A stretch of DNA of 64,000 nt, taken from Mortierella alpina (Eukaryota > Mortierellomycota > Mortierellomycetes > Mortierellales > Mortierellaceae). The notes below the pieces were generated by a model. That model did no database searches, was not told where the DNA came from, and was given only the letters and a program-made list of their open reading frames with translations. Positions 33,675 to 44,450 of the stretch are shown here, in pieces; positions within the stretch are counted from its first letter, which is position 1, and every line of letters begins with the position of its first letter. The stretch is from the NCBI GenBank assembly GCA_029449245.1, contig JANATF010000017.1, forward strand, positions 535,213 through 599,212, written 5' to 3'. The position numbers and the translations under genes are program-made.

Positions 33675-34855
33675 TGAAGAAGAGTATGAGGAGATGGATG
33701 CAATCAAAATCTCGAGGACGAGGAAGGACAGTACCGAGTCCTCGACATCCATGTCCATGTCCTCAAGCAGTAGTGTGGTCTCACGGTCAGCCTCGCCCGC
33801 CACAGAGTCGAGCTCGCGGGAGGTGAGGTTAAAGCGGAGACGGTCCAATAAGTTGGCTAGGATGCCAGTTGAACTTGCGATTGATAGCAAAAGTGGGGGG
33901 ATGGGTGAGAAGATGGGGCGTGGATGCAAGGCAGCCAAGACTACGGAATCGCCCTCGACGTCTGCAACAGTGTCATTGTCGTCCTCACCTTCCTCCTCTG
34001 TCCCGGCATGGTCGCCCAAGCGAAAGAGCGGGTCCAAGAGCCATTTGAGTGCAGATTATCCTAAGCGGGCACGGAATAACGACGCGTTGACGCTGTTGTT
34101 GACGGCGGAGGAGCGGAAACGGTGTCGCGGGATCAATGTCCTGGTGGCCGAGGACGACTTTGTGTCGCAGGTGATATTGGAGAAGCAGCTGTCAAAGCTG
34201 GGGATGAACGTGAAGATCACAAGCAACGGACAGGAAGCGGTGGAGCATTGGCTGGCGGCGGAGCGTGGACACTACACCATTGCGATCTTTGATCATGTAA
34301 GTAGGGTTCTCTCTCTCTCCCTCTCACACACTCACATACACTCTCGCACCTGCTCTGGCCGCGAATCAGTTTTGGTATTCTTGCTATGTTCCTTTTTTTT
34401 TCAGCGTTCCCACCCGCTCACGATTCTGCATGTGTATGCGACTCTTTCTATTTAGCATATGCCGATCATGGATGGATTGGCCGCTACACGAAAGATCCGT
34501 GCGCTGGAGGATGAAAGAGCAGAGGACGAGCAGTTGAGCGAGATTGGACACTGCACTACCAGGATACCAATTGTGGGGCTAAGTGCCGATATCCAACTTG
34601 CCACCAAGGAGGTAAACATCTGCTCGCGTCGCATTCGAACAGGCATTCATGGACATTGTGTTTGTGCATGCTGCGTCTATTGTACTTGTCTAAAATCGCG
34701 TTGCTTGTTGCTCGCTTGGCGATGATTTTTTTTTTTAGAAATGCATCAAGGCTGGGATGAACGAGTACATGACCAAGCCGCTGTTGACGCGGGGCCTGGC
34801 GCTTTTGATCCAGCGGTACTGCTGTTCACAGAGAAAGGAAGAGGCAAAGGTCTAG
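23566..34855 (+). CDS. Hybrid histidine kinase, group X type (pseudokinase-AAA-GAF-PAS-HisKA-HATPase-REC), about 3306 aa
   Basis: Twelve exons: 23566-25201, 25371-25462, 25587-25670, 25763-26160, 26313-28544, 28648-28818, 28926-31250, 31331-31519, 31629-31834, 31982-34296, 34456-34611, 34739-34855; 9921 nt, in frame throughout, all GT-AG. Domains by residue: Ser/Pro/Ala-rich start; Ser/Thr-kinase-like fold (about 200-620) with APEQTGR but HLAICPTAL where HKDINPSNI is usual; AAA/STAND ATPase (Walker A GPSGVGKT near 736, Walker B LIDDLHFADE near 860); helical region (about 1240-2050); GAF (about 2060-2236); PAS (about 2240-2365); HisKA with NMSHELRTP (His2372); HATPase with NLIGNAIKF and GGTGLGLSI (about 2480-2620); receiver-like segment (about 2675-2950); poly-Asn/Asp tract; REC (about 3160-3290, VAEDD, Asp3215 in FDHHMPIMDG, TKP). 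This order is that of Chk1/Mak2/Mak3 sensors, which feed His-Asp phosphorelays to Ypd1-type and response-regulator proteins in stress and peroxide signalling. No membrane segment, so cytosolic sensing is likely. Confidence 0.95.
33628..33690 (+). repeat. In-frame trinucleotide tract (poly-Asn/poly-Asp) in the kinase gene
   Basis: GACAAC followed by AAC repeats and then about ten GAC codons encode Asn5 and a run of Asp ahead of GAAGAAG-type Glu codons. It lies in the linker before the receiver domain and is likely length-variable between strains. Confidence 0.85.
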
Positions 34856-35613
34856 AGAAGCGGGAAGAGAGAAGCGGGAAGAGAGAAGCGAAAGGATGAA
34901 GCACCAGCGGTTGTGCGCGTCGTCCTGTGCTGCGGAGACAGATCCGTTGGTCGCATTTGTATTTTTAGTGTATTTACCTTATTCTGCGTTGTAATACTAC
35001 CATCTACGCGTCGCGAAGACGCGCCTTGACAGAGATTTCTTGACGCGGTTGCCTGTGTGCGAACAATCAGCCAGGCTGAGTCGCTGATCAATGCGAGACG
35101 CAGGAACTGTTTTTTTTTTTGTTCCTTCTCTTTGGACCTTCTCTTGTTTCTTCTCCACATGCCATATTTCCATCGATGCGACACCTTCCTCTCGTCTCTT
35201 TTTTCCTCGCGCCTACTAGCATCGTTCAAAGACAGACATTCTTCTCTTCAACACAGCGTGCTCGCCGCCTTCAGATTATTACTCATCCACAACGCCTAGG
35301 CGCTCCACCTTCCACAACAGCAACCACCCACCATCTTCAGGTGAGCCCGTGTGTCCCCACTTGACGCTGCTTTAATCTGGCCACTGTGAGGAAGACCAGC
35401 CCGCTGCCAAGAGCAGTTCAGCCAGGTGCCAGGTGTATTGAATGAGACGAGCGAGAAGTTTGCGCCCAGATGCTTTACTCATTGGCGCCAATCGTTACCC
35501 AGCGAGTGGGCCTGGTCATTCATCCCTTGCGCATGTCCAAAATGTCTCCCATGCTCAATCTAACACCCAATCTGGTTTTTTTTTTCTCATTCATGCACAA
35601 AAAGGTGAGCACC
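34856..35613. other. Intergenic: kinase 3' region and UPF0696 gene leader
   Basis: Just after the kinase stop are three GAGAAGCGGGAAGA-type repeats (about 34855-34897). The right half is a CT-rich leader for the next gene, with T runs at 35108-35119 and a possible 5'UTR intron donor (CAG/GTGAGC near 35340). No additional gene is supported. Confidence 0.5.
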
Positions 35614-36054
35614 ATGTCAAAATCACTGGCGAATCGACCTTCAGTCCCTTCCCAGACAGTCGCGGACTATTGGGTCTGGGCAAGATCGACCTCCAAACCT
35701 TTCGTAAGCGGCCCGCGAACGGGCAAGTGGATGCTCTTTTATGACAAGTCAATTTTGGATGCCAAATGGGCGGCCGTGAAGGAGCTCGCGGAGCACAATC
35801 AGCTCGGGGGGTTGGCCAAGTGCTCGACTGCCATGGAGAACCCGAACGCCACAAGTTCAAAGACTGGTGTCATAATTGTGTACACGTCGGACTATGACAA
35901 CCAGGAAGAAGTGTATGATGTGGCGGTCAAGTTGCACCTGGCGTTGGAGTACAACAAACCGATGTACTATAAAACTGACAACCAGACGCGTGCGGGATTG
36001 TATGCCAAGAATGGGTCCAAGAAGAATCACATCTACAAGTATCCACTTGAATAG
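35614..36054 (+). CDS. UPF0696/DUF1917 family protein (C11orf68/BLES03-like), 146 aa
   Basis: Single exon from ATG 35614 (context AGCACCATG). An in-frame ATG further upstream at 35470 would add a Leu/Phe-rich stretch not expected in the family, so the shorter start is chosen. Family-like blocks are present: YWVWA near the start, TGKWMLFYD, GGLAKCSTAMENP, VIIVYTSDYDNQEEVYDV and MYYKTDNQTRAGLYAKNG. Members are small cytosolic proteins with an eIF4E-like fold whose function is not established. A polyadenylation-like AATAAA follows at about 36140. Confidence 0.75.
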   Translation: MSKSLANRPSVPSQTVADYWVWARSTSKPFVSGPRTGKWMLFYDKSILDAKWAAVKELAEHNQLGGLAKCSTAMENPNATSSKTGVIIVYTSDYDNQEEVYDVAVKLHLALEYNKPMYYKTDNQTRAGLYAKNGSKKNHIYKYPLE

Positions 36055-37273
36055 ATGAGTTCTGCTGGGAGGGATGGAGTTGTCTTGCTTCTGGCTTCTT
36101 GCTTTTTCTTTCATTCTTTTTTTTTTATTCTTCTATTTGAATAAAAAAAAACGTCGCGGAATGGTCCTATGTAGCCTCAAGGATTATGAGTAGTTTCCAC
36201 ATCTATTTCAAGTCCTATAAAAAAGATTTTGGGTATCGGCAAGTTGATCGTGGGGTATAGCTCCAGTGTAACTGAACGAGATGGCCGTCTACTATCACCT
36301 GCCACAGGCAAACAGATACATCGCTACAGCCGGTTGCAATGCTGCTGCTGCTTTTGTTTGTGACCCGGGCGATGCCTGCTGTGATCCCATTAAAATCTTT
36401 GTCCCCGGTCAACACCGACATAATGCCACATCCCAGCGCCAACCGTTCGCCATATCTTCCCGAGGAGACCATTTGCTGGCCGCTGGGAGAAACGCCACGC
36501 TTGCAACATATTCGGTATGACAGATGAAGAAGGATGAGGACATAAGTGAGCGCTTCAATGGAAGAGGGGAGAGGTAAAGGACGAATGAGAGAGAAAAAGA
36601 AAAAAGACAGCCTCGCCCTGCGATCATTCTTGTGCGATATGAGCGCATGGTCCAATTGGCTACTCGTCGCATTCAGGGGTACAACTAGCACAAACCATCG
36701 ACTTCCAGAAATCTGGTACAGAATACTAGTGAGTTCGCGTTTGTCATTACAGAGAGCTCCTTGCTAAATACAGGCTATTGCTGCTACACACTATGCGGGC
36801 AAGAGGGTGGCAGTACAGTACCATCGATTCAGCTTCGTCATTGCACTCGTTGTACTCTGAAATGGACCTGTAAGTGATTTTTGTGGTGTTACAACTCTCC
36901 ACAACGCACACCCATGGGATGTTCTTCCAGCCCACGTTTGCCATAGACTCCCACGTCTTGCTTTTCAGAAAGCATAAATGGAGCTTCTTCGAGCCTGCGT
37001 CTTTTCGTTTCTTTCCACTTGTCCTTTCCAATTTATCCTCACCTCGCCCTTTTCACCGCAGTTCCCACAAGCTTAACCATCCTCGTGCCTAATTTCCCTT
37101 CAAAACTCTTCTTTCCTCGCTCTTTCCCCGTTCATTCCCCTTCCAGTTGGTCCCTTGTAAGTCATATTTTGCATCCTTACGTGTTACTTGGCGGTGGAGA
37201 TACGAACTCCATGTAGAAATCCATTAGGACCTTACGTTGTGCCGAAAACGATACTGTAACATTTCCCCCCGTC
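36055..37273. other. Intergenic, no supported gene
   Basis: After the 3'UTR of the UPF0696 gene, short frames around 36215-36691 lack recognisable domains. A pyrimidine-rich leader with a GTAAGT donor (about 37157) precedes the ORF at 37274 and may be its 5'UTR exon. Confidence 0.4.
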
Positions 37274-37924
37274 ATGATGGCTAATACAACCTTTTGTTCG
37301 AAGCAAAACCATGTACAGGGAGATAACTAGCACCGAAACTTGTGCTCGAAACGGCGGTGGCGATGCCTGTCCGATTATTACGCCACAGGCCCTAAAACTA
37401 AGAATTATTACACCGGCAGGAATAACAATTGCATTGCCTGTGAGCAGATTTATAAACAGCTGACAGCAAACGGTGTTTACGCAAAAGACAATGTTGGAAA
37501 TGTCTCCAAGCCTATTTTCAATAGAGGCATTGCTAGAGTACGTGCTCGAGAGTACCAGCCGCATCCCCCAAGTGACAATAAAGGCTACTACTTGGCCTTG
37601 GTCAAGGAGGTCATCGCCATTGCGCAAAGGTCCGAGGTCGATAATGCCGCTTTCGAGACCCACATCGAGGTCATTCTTGCACGAGTGGCACCCCTCATTA
37701 ATGCCGCTGAAGATGATGAAGAGCAAGCAGTCGAAGAGCTAGCAGTCGAGGAGAGAGATGCCGACGAGCAAGATGAGGCACAGGGCTCCGAGAGACCAGC
37801 CAGTGTCAGTCGTGAAGCTGCTATACTGGACGAAATGAAAATCATTTCTGCTCGTCAAGCAGACGATGCATCCAAAATGCTTGAGCTCATCGCTGAGCTC
37901 GGTCGTCTTTCTGTCGGTAAATAG
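37274..37924 (+). pseudogene. Uncharacterised ORF interrupted by one in-frame TAG
   Basis: From ATG 37274 the frame reads 18 codons, meets TAG at 37328-37330 and then stays open for 198 codons to TAA 37922-37924. The text after the stop is protein-like: CSKRRWRCLSDYYATGPKT, NNNCIACEQIYKQLTANGVY, then an acidic Glu/Asp-rich stretch and a short amphipathic C-terminus. The paired Cys residues (NNNCIACEQ) hint at a zinc-binding site. AATAAA at 37978 would serve as poly(A) signal. Either this is a pseudogene (TGG to TAG is one step) or a splice removes the TAG, but I see no convincing donor. No family recognised. Confidence 0.45.
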
Positions 37925-38170
37925 TGGCCACCCTTCCCCTTCCCCTTCCTATTCGACCGCTTGAAATAACTCGGTGCAATAAAGTCAATGGATATATGTC
38001 ATGAGCAGCATCCACAAGCAGTACCTCCATTTTCCAAAACCCAACTCAATACATAATATGTGAGAAATCGGATGTCGTTTCCTGACAAAATGGGCGATTG
38101 ATCGCGTTCAAGAGTGGTTCAGTTCATAACAAGAATGATATGGGGAGCAGTAAATTCATTGTGCTAACAA

Positions 38171-38990
38171 TTATTTGCCTGTAGGGGCAGTTCGGAGGCC
38201 TTCGTGGACTAGAAAAGGGCTAAGAATAATCAATTGATGGTGTATCCAATCTGGAAGGGTGGGGTGCCGATCATTGTTGGTGCATTCTACGGCTCCATGT
38301 ACACGGACAATCTTTTCCGGAGCCGTCATCTGCAATACCTCAAGCTTCGTCACTTGTCCGATTTGTTGATAAGCGCGCCTTGTTGCATTTTTACTCAATA
38401 ACGCATGAGAATCGTCCTGCTCCTCGTCCTCTATTAGATCACCAGACACGTCCAGGCACGTCTCTTCCACCGAGGCAGCGATTTAGTATCATGCCGATCT
38501 CTCTCAACCCAGTGCTGACCCAATCGCTCTTGATGTCCCTAAACGCAATGCCGGGCATCTCATGGTCATGGTCATCGATCATCACCCAGAAGCGTTTCAA
38601 ACGCTTGCCCTGAGTGAAGACCCTCTGAAGATTGCGACAATACACGTCCCCGAGCTCCGTCAGCTCGAAAACCTACAATGTGCTGTAGCCATGCCCTGAA
38701 ATAGGCGGACGTGAGGTTTTAGAGTCCTGAGCACCCGCAGATAAGTAGGATGCAGCCTGAAGGTCCTGGCGGTCCTAGAGGTCCTGGCCGCCCTCGATGA
38801 AGAACTGAGGACATTCCAGATGCCTGAGGTTGGGGCGGTTCTCTCGGACCACCACTTCGATCTCCCGAGTGGTCACATCTCCTCGAAACCAAGGTATTTC
38901 ACAGGTCTCTAGATTCAGGAGCTTTGATTTTATAAGGAGGAGCGGAGAGATTCCTGATTCCCGAGAGTGTTGATGAGAGCCGCTGAGAAA
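38171..38990 (-). pseudogene. F-box/LRR protein relic
   Basis: Minus-strand text in several frames matches the LRR part of fungal F-box proteins: TREIEVVVRENRPNLRHLEC (about 38880-38820), LQRVFTQGKRLKRFWVMIDD then AFRDIKSDWVSTGLREIGM (38627-38490), and RRAYQQIGQVTKLEVLQM (38380-38320). Frame changes and stops separate the blocks. No F-box is visible upstream. This is a second F-box/LRR relic, independent of the one in the duplication. Confidence 0.6.
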
Positions 38991-40235
38991 ATCGAGCTAT
39001 CACAGCGTAACGAGAGGCGTTCAAGTACCGATCAAACATGTCGATATATTTGAGATTCATACATCCTGCGACAGATGCGCTTTAAATTCGGGAATGTAGC
39101 GTTAACAAATTAGCCGCGCGACTTTTCGTCTTCACCACTGTTGTCAAAGATAATGAAATGAACTTTTTCAGCACCCGCTGCATACAAAAGCGTCTCTCAG
39201 TGCGACCCTTCCTTTACCTCCAACGTGTGTCCAGGATACTCTGATCCTCGTGCACGCCGACCGGGCAGGTGGTCGTGACATTGCTGTTCAGCGTGGCCGT
39301 CTTTTAATGAGGCACCTTCCTGAAATTACCTTTGCTTCTCTCAATCGCCCGACCGGAACAACAGCGGACAGACACTAGGAAAGAATGTGTATTGACCATC
39401 GTGCATTTTGCTTCTGTTAAGCCTTGGCTTATGACCTTGATTTTAGAATGGGCGACCGTTGTCAAATCGGGGAACGGGCAGCAAAAAGTCCGGATTAGGC
39501 AGAGTCGACGTGATCAACTGAAGGCGAACTTTGCAGAATTTGTCCAATGACGACTGCCATGACACTCGATTGCTCCCAGGCGGATTCGATCTTCTACGAT
39601 AGCTCAAGCAGGAGGGGATAGGGTGTATTGAGAGTGATACTATGTGTGGGATAATGGCGCAGGATGCCTTAGGCGCTGGATCCCGGCCGTGACATAGTTC
39701 GGTCACCAAGAAAAAAGGGCGCATGGAAGTAAAGCAGGAAAAGGCTTCTAGGCTAACTAGCATCGAGGATGTGGTACATGCTCTGTGTGCTCGTTGTGCG
39801 CGACATGGTCGTCCTGGGAAAAAGGGAGAACGTACAGGATAAGTTCGAGCACAGCGCGGCCATTGTCACCAAAAAGACAGCAATAAAGGCTGCGCTCCAG
39901 GATTTTTTTTAAACTCCAACGTTCTGCGAGAAGGCAAGAGAAGTCATCCGTTCCACCAAAGTTGAAGGGTCGCCCTTTCATTCATTCGCGTAACTGTAGA
40001 GTGAATGAGTGGGTGGGTGAGCAAATGAGGAGCGAGCGAGCTGCGTCCATGGCTCAACTGGCGCAAAAAAAAAAGAAAGTTAAGGTGTGTGCCAGTCGCG
40101 TATGTTCTGAGCGCGCTTTTATTTTCTCGCCTCTCCTTCGACCTCACCCTCACCCTCACCCTCACACGTTCACACGCTCCACTGGTCTCCCGCGCAACCG
40201 CCACGCGCCGTCTGATTTGCTCTGCTCGAACACAG
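38991..40235. other. Unassigned sequence and leader of the 838-aa gene
   Basis: No gene supported between the F-box relic and the next gene. Short frames at 39332-39981 are unrecognised. From about 40100 the sequence turns pyrimidine-rich (CACCCT repeats at 40143-40167), probably the 5'UTR of the gene starting at 40476. Confidence 0.4.
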
Positions 40236-40325
40236 GTACGCATCCAATGATCCAATGATCCAATGATCCCATGATCCAATGATCCCATGATCCAATGATC
40301 CCATGATCCAATGATCCTCTGCCAG
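40236..40325 (+). repeat. Probable 5'UTR intron built of a 9-bp minisatellite
   Basis: A donor (ACAG/GTACGC, 40236) and acceptor (CTCTGCCAG, ending 40325) bound a 90-bp interval. About 75 bp of it (40243-40317) are tandem ATCCAATG/ATCCCATG units in 9-bp or 18-bp periods. It sits 150 bp before the start codon of the downstream gene. Confidence 0.6.
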
Positions 40326-40475
40326 CATCTCCTTCTCAAACCAGCACCTTGAAATCAGCGAGATTAACAAACCGCCTCCTCGGCGATCCTCCTTTGCCAG
40401 CCCGAACAAAACCTTGCGAGAGAACCACCACCGCCCTACCAAACCACCAGAACCGTTTATTCCTGCCCTTCGACA

Positions 40476-42992
40476 ATGGGCGGACTTCCACCAGAATTCA
40501 TGCGCAGACTGCAGCAAGCCATGGCCGGAAACCCAGCACTGGCTCAAAACAACGGCGGGGGCCGTCCCATCGACCCAAGGGAGGAAATGCGGGCGTTTTT
40601 AGGCGCTAACGCGAGCCAGCTGCCCGAGCCCTCAGGCTATCCCACCGCAGCCGAGGTCCGTCGCGAGAGCCGTCAACGAGCCTCCAAGATCTTCCAGGAC
40701 TGGAATCTCTTGAACCACATTGTCCAACGCCACGAATCCACGATCCAAAAGCGATGGCTCAAAAAGTCTCGGGAACAGCGCAAAAGCATCCTACTGAGAG
40801 CATGGCCCAACATGGCCGCCACCCACCGTCCCGATCTAGAGGCCTTCTTCAAGGAGAAAAACGCAAAGACCAAAGCCAGGGACGCGTACATGTGGCCCAA
40901 CATCAACCAGGAGGATCTCTTGAAACCAAAGCTGCTTCTCATCTTTCTCAATTCCCGCGCCCGTAACTTTCCTTCCGCCTTTGCAGGAGCCGACCACAAA
41001 TCCTTCCGCTTCGCAACCACCAGCTCAAAAGTGCCGGCGGCCTTCCTCAACGAATACACCATGATGTTCACGGGCAGGGACACCCCAGAGACCTATGGCG
41101 AGCTGTATTCATGGGATGACAACGAAGACGCCGCCGATTGGCTCTTCTCCCAGCGTGGCATGGGTCCCGGATACGGCCTGCAGACACTCGAGGTTCAAGA
41201 GCGCATCTATGACTTTCTCCTGCAATGTTGCCTGCTGATTATGCATGACATGACGCGCGAAGCCCTCATGAGCGACGACAGTCCTATCGTCCCAGAACCG
41301 CCAGCGTTGACCATTGTCGAAGGCGGAGTCGTGAACTCTCTGGGCGCCATCGCCGCCATGACCCCATACCGCTTGCCTGCTCGTCTTGATCTTGCCCGCC
41401 TGCAAGACATTGTCGCCGCCAAGCGATCCGCCATGGAGGATCATATCTGGTCCCTCCGCGAAGATCCTTCGTATTTTGCGGATACACTCCTGGACATGAA
41501 GGAGCACCGAAAGGAAATCCTTTTGGATACCAGGGGACGTCTGCACTCCTTGATGAAACCCTATCCAGGCAAGCGCTTCTGGGACCGTGTGGCAGGGAGT
41601 GTCGTCTCTGAAGCGTACCTGTACCTCGATACTTTTGATACGTTGCACTCTCAGATCGGCAAAGTATTGACCCTCAAGGACAAGTACGAAGGCACTTACT
41701 CGTATGAGGATAGCCTTCCCGAGGAACTTCTGGAGGCGTTTTTGCATCTGGAGTTCAGTCTGACTCAGTTCATCAAGGGACCCATCCACAGTACCAAGAC
41801 CAATATGGTTGCCTCCCCTCCATTGCGAGCCTCCTTTGTCCGTTTGCCTGAGGAAGTAAACTCCAACATTATCAAAGTGGTCCAAAAACCGACCGTCCAA
41901 TGGGATACAACGCAGAAGCATCTGATGTGGCTCTTCCAGACCCTGTGGGATGACCAGCAATTGCACCTGGTCGGTCTGTTACCCGTCCTGGATGAAATGG
42001 AACGTTTGGTGGAGAACGACCCCAAGGCCAGGAACCTTTTCTCCGCACGCGTGGCGAACTTGGTCGCGGATTTATCCTTTTTCGCCGAGTGCAAACGTCA
42101 GATCTCACTTTACGAGCCCTGGGCTGCTAGCTTTGAGGGCGATGCGGCTTCCCGTAATGGTGCTTTGGGAGAGGCATTTGATGAGCGTGTCAAGAGGATC
42201 CGAGTGATCGACACAACGTTCAAGGAAATCTCGTTGGTCGACGCGGACCCTTCGAACGGCAGGTTTTACTATCCCGTCGAGAAGCGTAGGACCAAGGAAA
42301 CAACAGAGGCGATGCAGCAGGCGGAGAAAAACTTGGATGATTTCTGGGAGAAATTGGACAGGTGCCTGTTACCTCAGATGGATCTGCTGCATGATGGAGC
42401 GCTGACGCGCCTGTTGACGGACAGTCGTATCCTGCACAGAACACCCGACTGGGTGGAGCCCGACCTCTCCTTTTCGCCAGCAGAACGTCAGAAGGAAGGG
42501 CCTAGGGAGGACATTGTGATGCCTCTGTCCAAGGTCTATTCGGAACAACCCCGCCCACAGAGCGCTTCTGGACCCAAAACCAAGGTCAAGACTCGAGGTA
42601 TCGCTGCCCCAAGAGCCGCAGCCGCCGTTGAAGGGTCACAGGCAGGAATTGGCTCACAGGATGGAGATATCCAGCCTACGTTCACTGTCGACAAGCGCTC
42701 GTTGAAGGTCTTTTCAACTCTTTTCCACAGACCTTCGACAAGCTCGCAGCCCGGGGAGATCCCCTGGAACGACTTTTTGCATGCCATGGGCGCGACGGGC
42801 TTTGGTATGCAGAAGCTGTATGGTTCGGTGTGGCATTTCAAGCCTTCGAACCTCGATGTGGAGCGCAGTATTCTGTTCCACGAGCCTCATCCAATCAGCA
42901 AAATCCCCTTCAAGATCGCAAGGAGATTCGGCAGACGCCTATTCAGGACCTATGGATGGCGCGGGGACATGTTCAAGCTGAAGGACGAGTAG
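40476..42992 (+). CDS. Conserved fungal protein of unknown function, 838 aa
   Basis: One uninterrupted exon from ATG 40476 (context CGACAATGGGC) to TAG. There is no signal peptide or membrane segment. The N-terminus is Gly/Pro/Gln-rich. Residues 75-130 contain the block QKRWLKKSREQRKSILLRAW then HRPDLEAF, which I associate with large conserved proteins of unknown function in fungi. The C-terminal 90 residues (LFHRPS...GEIPWNDFLHAMGATGFG, YGSVWHF, LFHEPHPISKIP, RRFGRRLFRTYGW) resemble a small alpha/beta module found at the C-terminus of many fungal proteins and comparable to HicA-like folds; this is recollection, not a search. The linker near 700-730 is Ala/Pro-rich. Probably cytosolic or nuclear. 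Confidence 0.85.
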   Translation: MGGLPPEFMRRLQQAMAGNPALAQNNGGGRPIDPREEMRAFLGANASQLPEPSGYPTAAEVRRESRQRASKIFQDWNLLNHIVQRHESTIQKRWLKKSREQRKSILLRAWPNMAATHRPDLEAFFKEKNAKTKARDAYMWPNINQEDLLKPKLLLIFLNSRARNFPSAFAGADHKSFRFATTSSKVPAAFLNEYTMMFTGRDTPETYGELYSWDDNEDAADWLFSQRGMGPGYGLQTLEVQERIYDFLLQCCLLIMHDMTREALMSDDSPIVPEPPALTIVEGGVVNSLGAIAAMTPYRLPARLDLARLQDIVAAKRSAMEDHIWSLREDPSYFADTLLDMKEHRKEILLDTRGRLHSLMKPYPGKRFWDRVAGSVVSEAYLYLDTFDTLHSQIGKVLTLKDKYEGTYSYEDSLPEELLEAFLHLEFSLTQFIKGPIHSTKTNMVASPPLRASFVRLPEEVNSNIIKVVQKPTVQWDTTQKHLMWLFQTLWDDQQLHLVGLLPVLDEMERLVENDPKARNLFSARVANLVADLSFFAECKRQISLYEPWAASFEGDAASRNGALGEAFDERVKRIRVIDTTFKEISLVDADPSNGRFYYPVEKRRTKETTEAMQQAEKNLDDFWEKLDRCLLPQMDLLHDGALTRLLTDSRILHRTPDWVEPDLSFSPAERQKEGPREDIVMPLSKVYSEQPRPQSASGPKTKVKTRGIAAPRAAAAVEGSQAGIGSQDGDIQPTFTVDKRSLKVFSTLFHRPSTSSQPGEIPWNDFLHAMGATGFGMQKLYGSVWHFKPSNLDVERSILFHEPHPISKIPFKIARRFGRRLFRTYGWRGDMFKLKDE

Positions 42993-44447
42993 CTGGGCTA
43001 TAGTAGTATATAGTACCTTTAAGCCAGGCAACCGTGGTGAAATGATGCCATATATATACCACAGTTGTGAACATGAACGTGTGCTTGAACCGAGCTCAGG
43101 CGTATTACATTGCGGTCCCGGCCTAAAGCGGGGTTACACACGCTGCAGCGTCGCTGTCAACATTGCCTGGTTGTTGTAACGTCGGTTGGGGAGAGGAAAG
43201 GTGATGTGAGGGTGTGAAGGAGAAAAGCAGGCAAAGAATTTACAGTTGAGTCGAGGGGAGGTTTTTTTTGTGCTTGGTCATCCTTTCGGTCAAAAGTTTT
43301 GCTGCTTCACTTCCACTTTCCTTCACTTTACCGTTCAGTACAGCACAGAGTCATCTTCAGCACGGCTCCATCCCGACACTAGTCTCATTGACAACAGGAC
43401 AACATGTGGTCATGCTACTTCAAAAGAAGCATGTCGTCGTTTTAAGTTAAACGCGACGGACTCAAATCCTTGGCAGGCTGCGGGTTTCTTGATGGCAGGC
43501 GACGGCGCCGCAAATCAATGCTGTACAGATGCTTGTATGCCAAGCTTGCGCGTGTTCTCATCGCTACTGCAACCTCATACGCCATTCGGAACAAGAAACG
43601 ATCTATAACGAACATGATCCCCAGAGTCGATCGCAACGCTGGCCTCTTAATGCAATGACAGGGTCACCTCTTAGACCAACGCCCTGACGCCCTGATTTCC
43701 AAAGACCATCAACAACTTGACACTACCATTGACGCCACGCCGTTCAGGAGTGGGATGCTAAATCCGCCTTCCAGTTGGGATCTTTGTCAACGACTGTCGC
43801 CCTCAGGATTCGTGTCTTTGGACTTTCATCTTGCCGCACCAGTACGATGAACTCGAATGATACACGCGCACGCCTCTTCTGGGACGAATTCTCTCTCTGG
43901 CTGGTACCTGGACACAACCGAAACCGCACCCCAACAACGGTCAGGAATTGAAGTTCATACGGAAATCGTTCCTCTCAGCAAACTATTCAAACCACTCGGT
44001 TCATTTTTTTATATCGTTGTTGCCAAGATGTGCACATTTACAAAAACGCCGCCTTCCAGACTTTGGTCCAACTATAACAGACACGAATCGCAGAGGAATC
44101 GACACCGTGTTCCAAGCAAGAGGCTATTGGTGGATACGAAAGCACTGAAGCGACATGTTATATACCACCAGCTAACCTACATGGCGACACAGTTCCCGCA
44201 CCCAAGAACATTCATCAACCATAACGAACATCAGCTGTAGTTCTGGAGACACTGACCCCTTCCTCCAAAAAAAAAGAGAAAATGCCACTGCCAGCCGTGT
44301 CGTTCACCAAAAACGCGTGCCGTTGCTCGTAATGATATAAAAACATCTCTCTCAACCTGTCTGCGCTCCATCGCTCTGTCTTTTTTCACAATGGAGCAAA
44401 TGATCTACACTGCAAGACCGTGCACACCGCAAAACCCTTAAGTTAAC
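42993..44447. other. Intergenic between the 838-aa gene and the tandem array
   Basis: No gene supported. The plus-strand frame 43857-44240 and minus-strand frame 43929-43744 are of unknown kind. A TATA-like box and a very short frame lie next to the array. Confidence 0.45.
44334..44441 (+). promoter_or_regulatory. Core-promoter-like site next to the array
   Basis: GATATAAAAAC (44334-44344) is followed by a pyrimidine-rich stretch and ATG 44391, 50 bp downstream, in a typical fungal arrangement. The frame ends after 16 codons (TAA 44439-44441), six bases before the first repeat unit. It looks like the 5' end of a gene cut by the array, or a promoter reading into it. Confidence 0.4.
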
Positions 44448-44450
44448 GAG

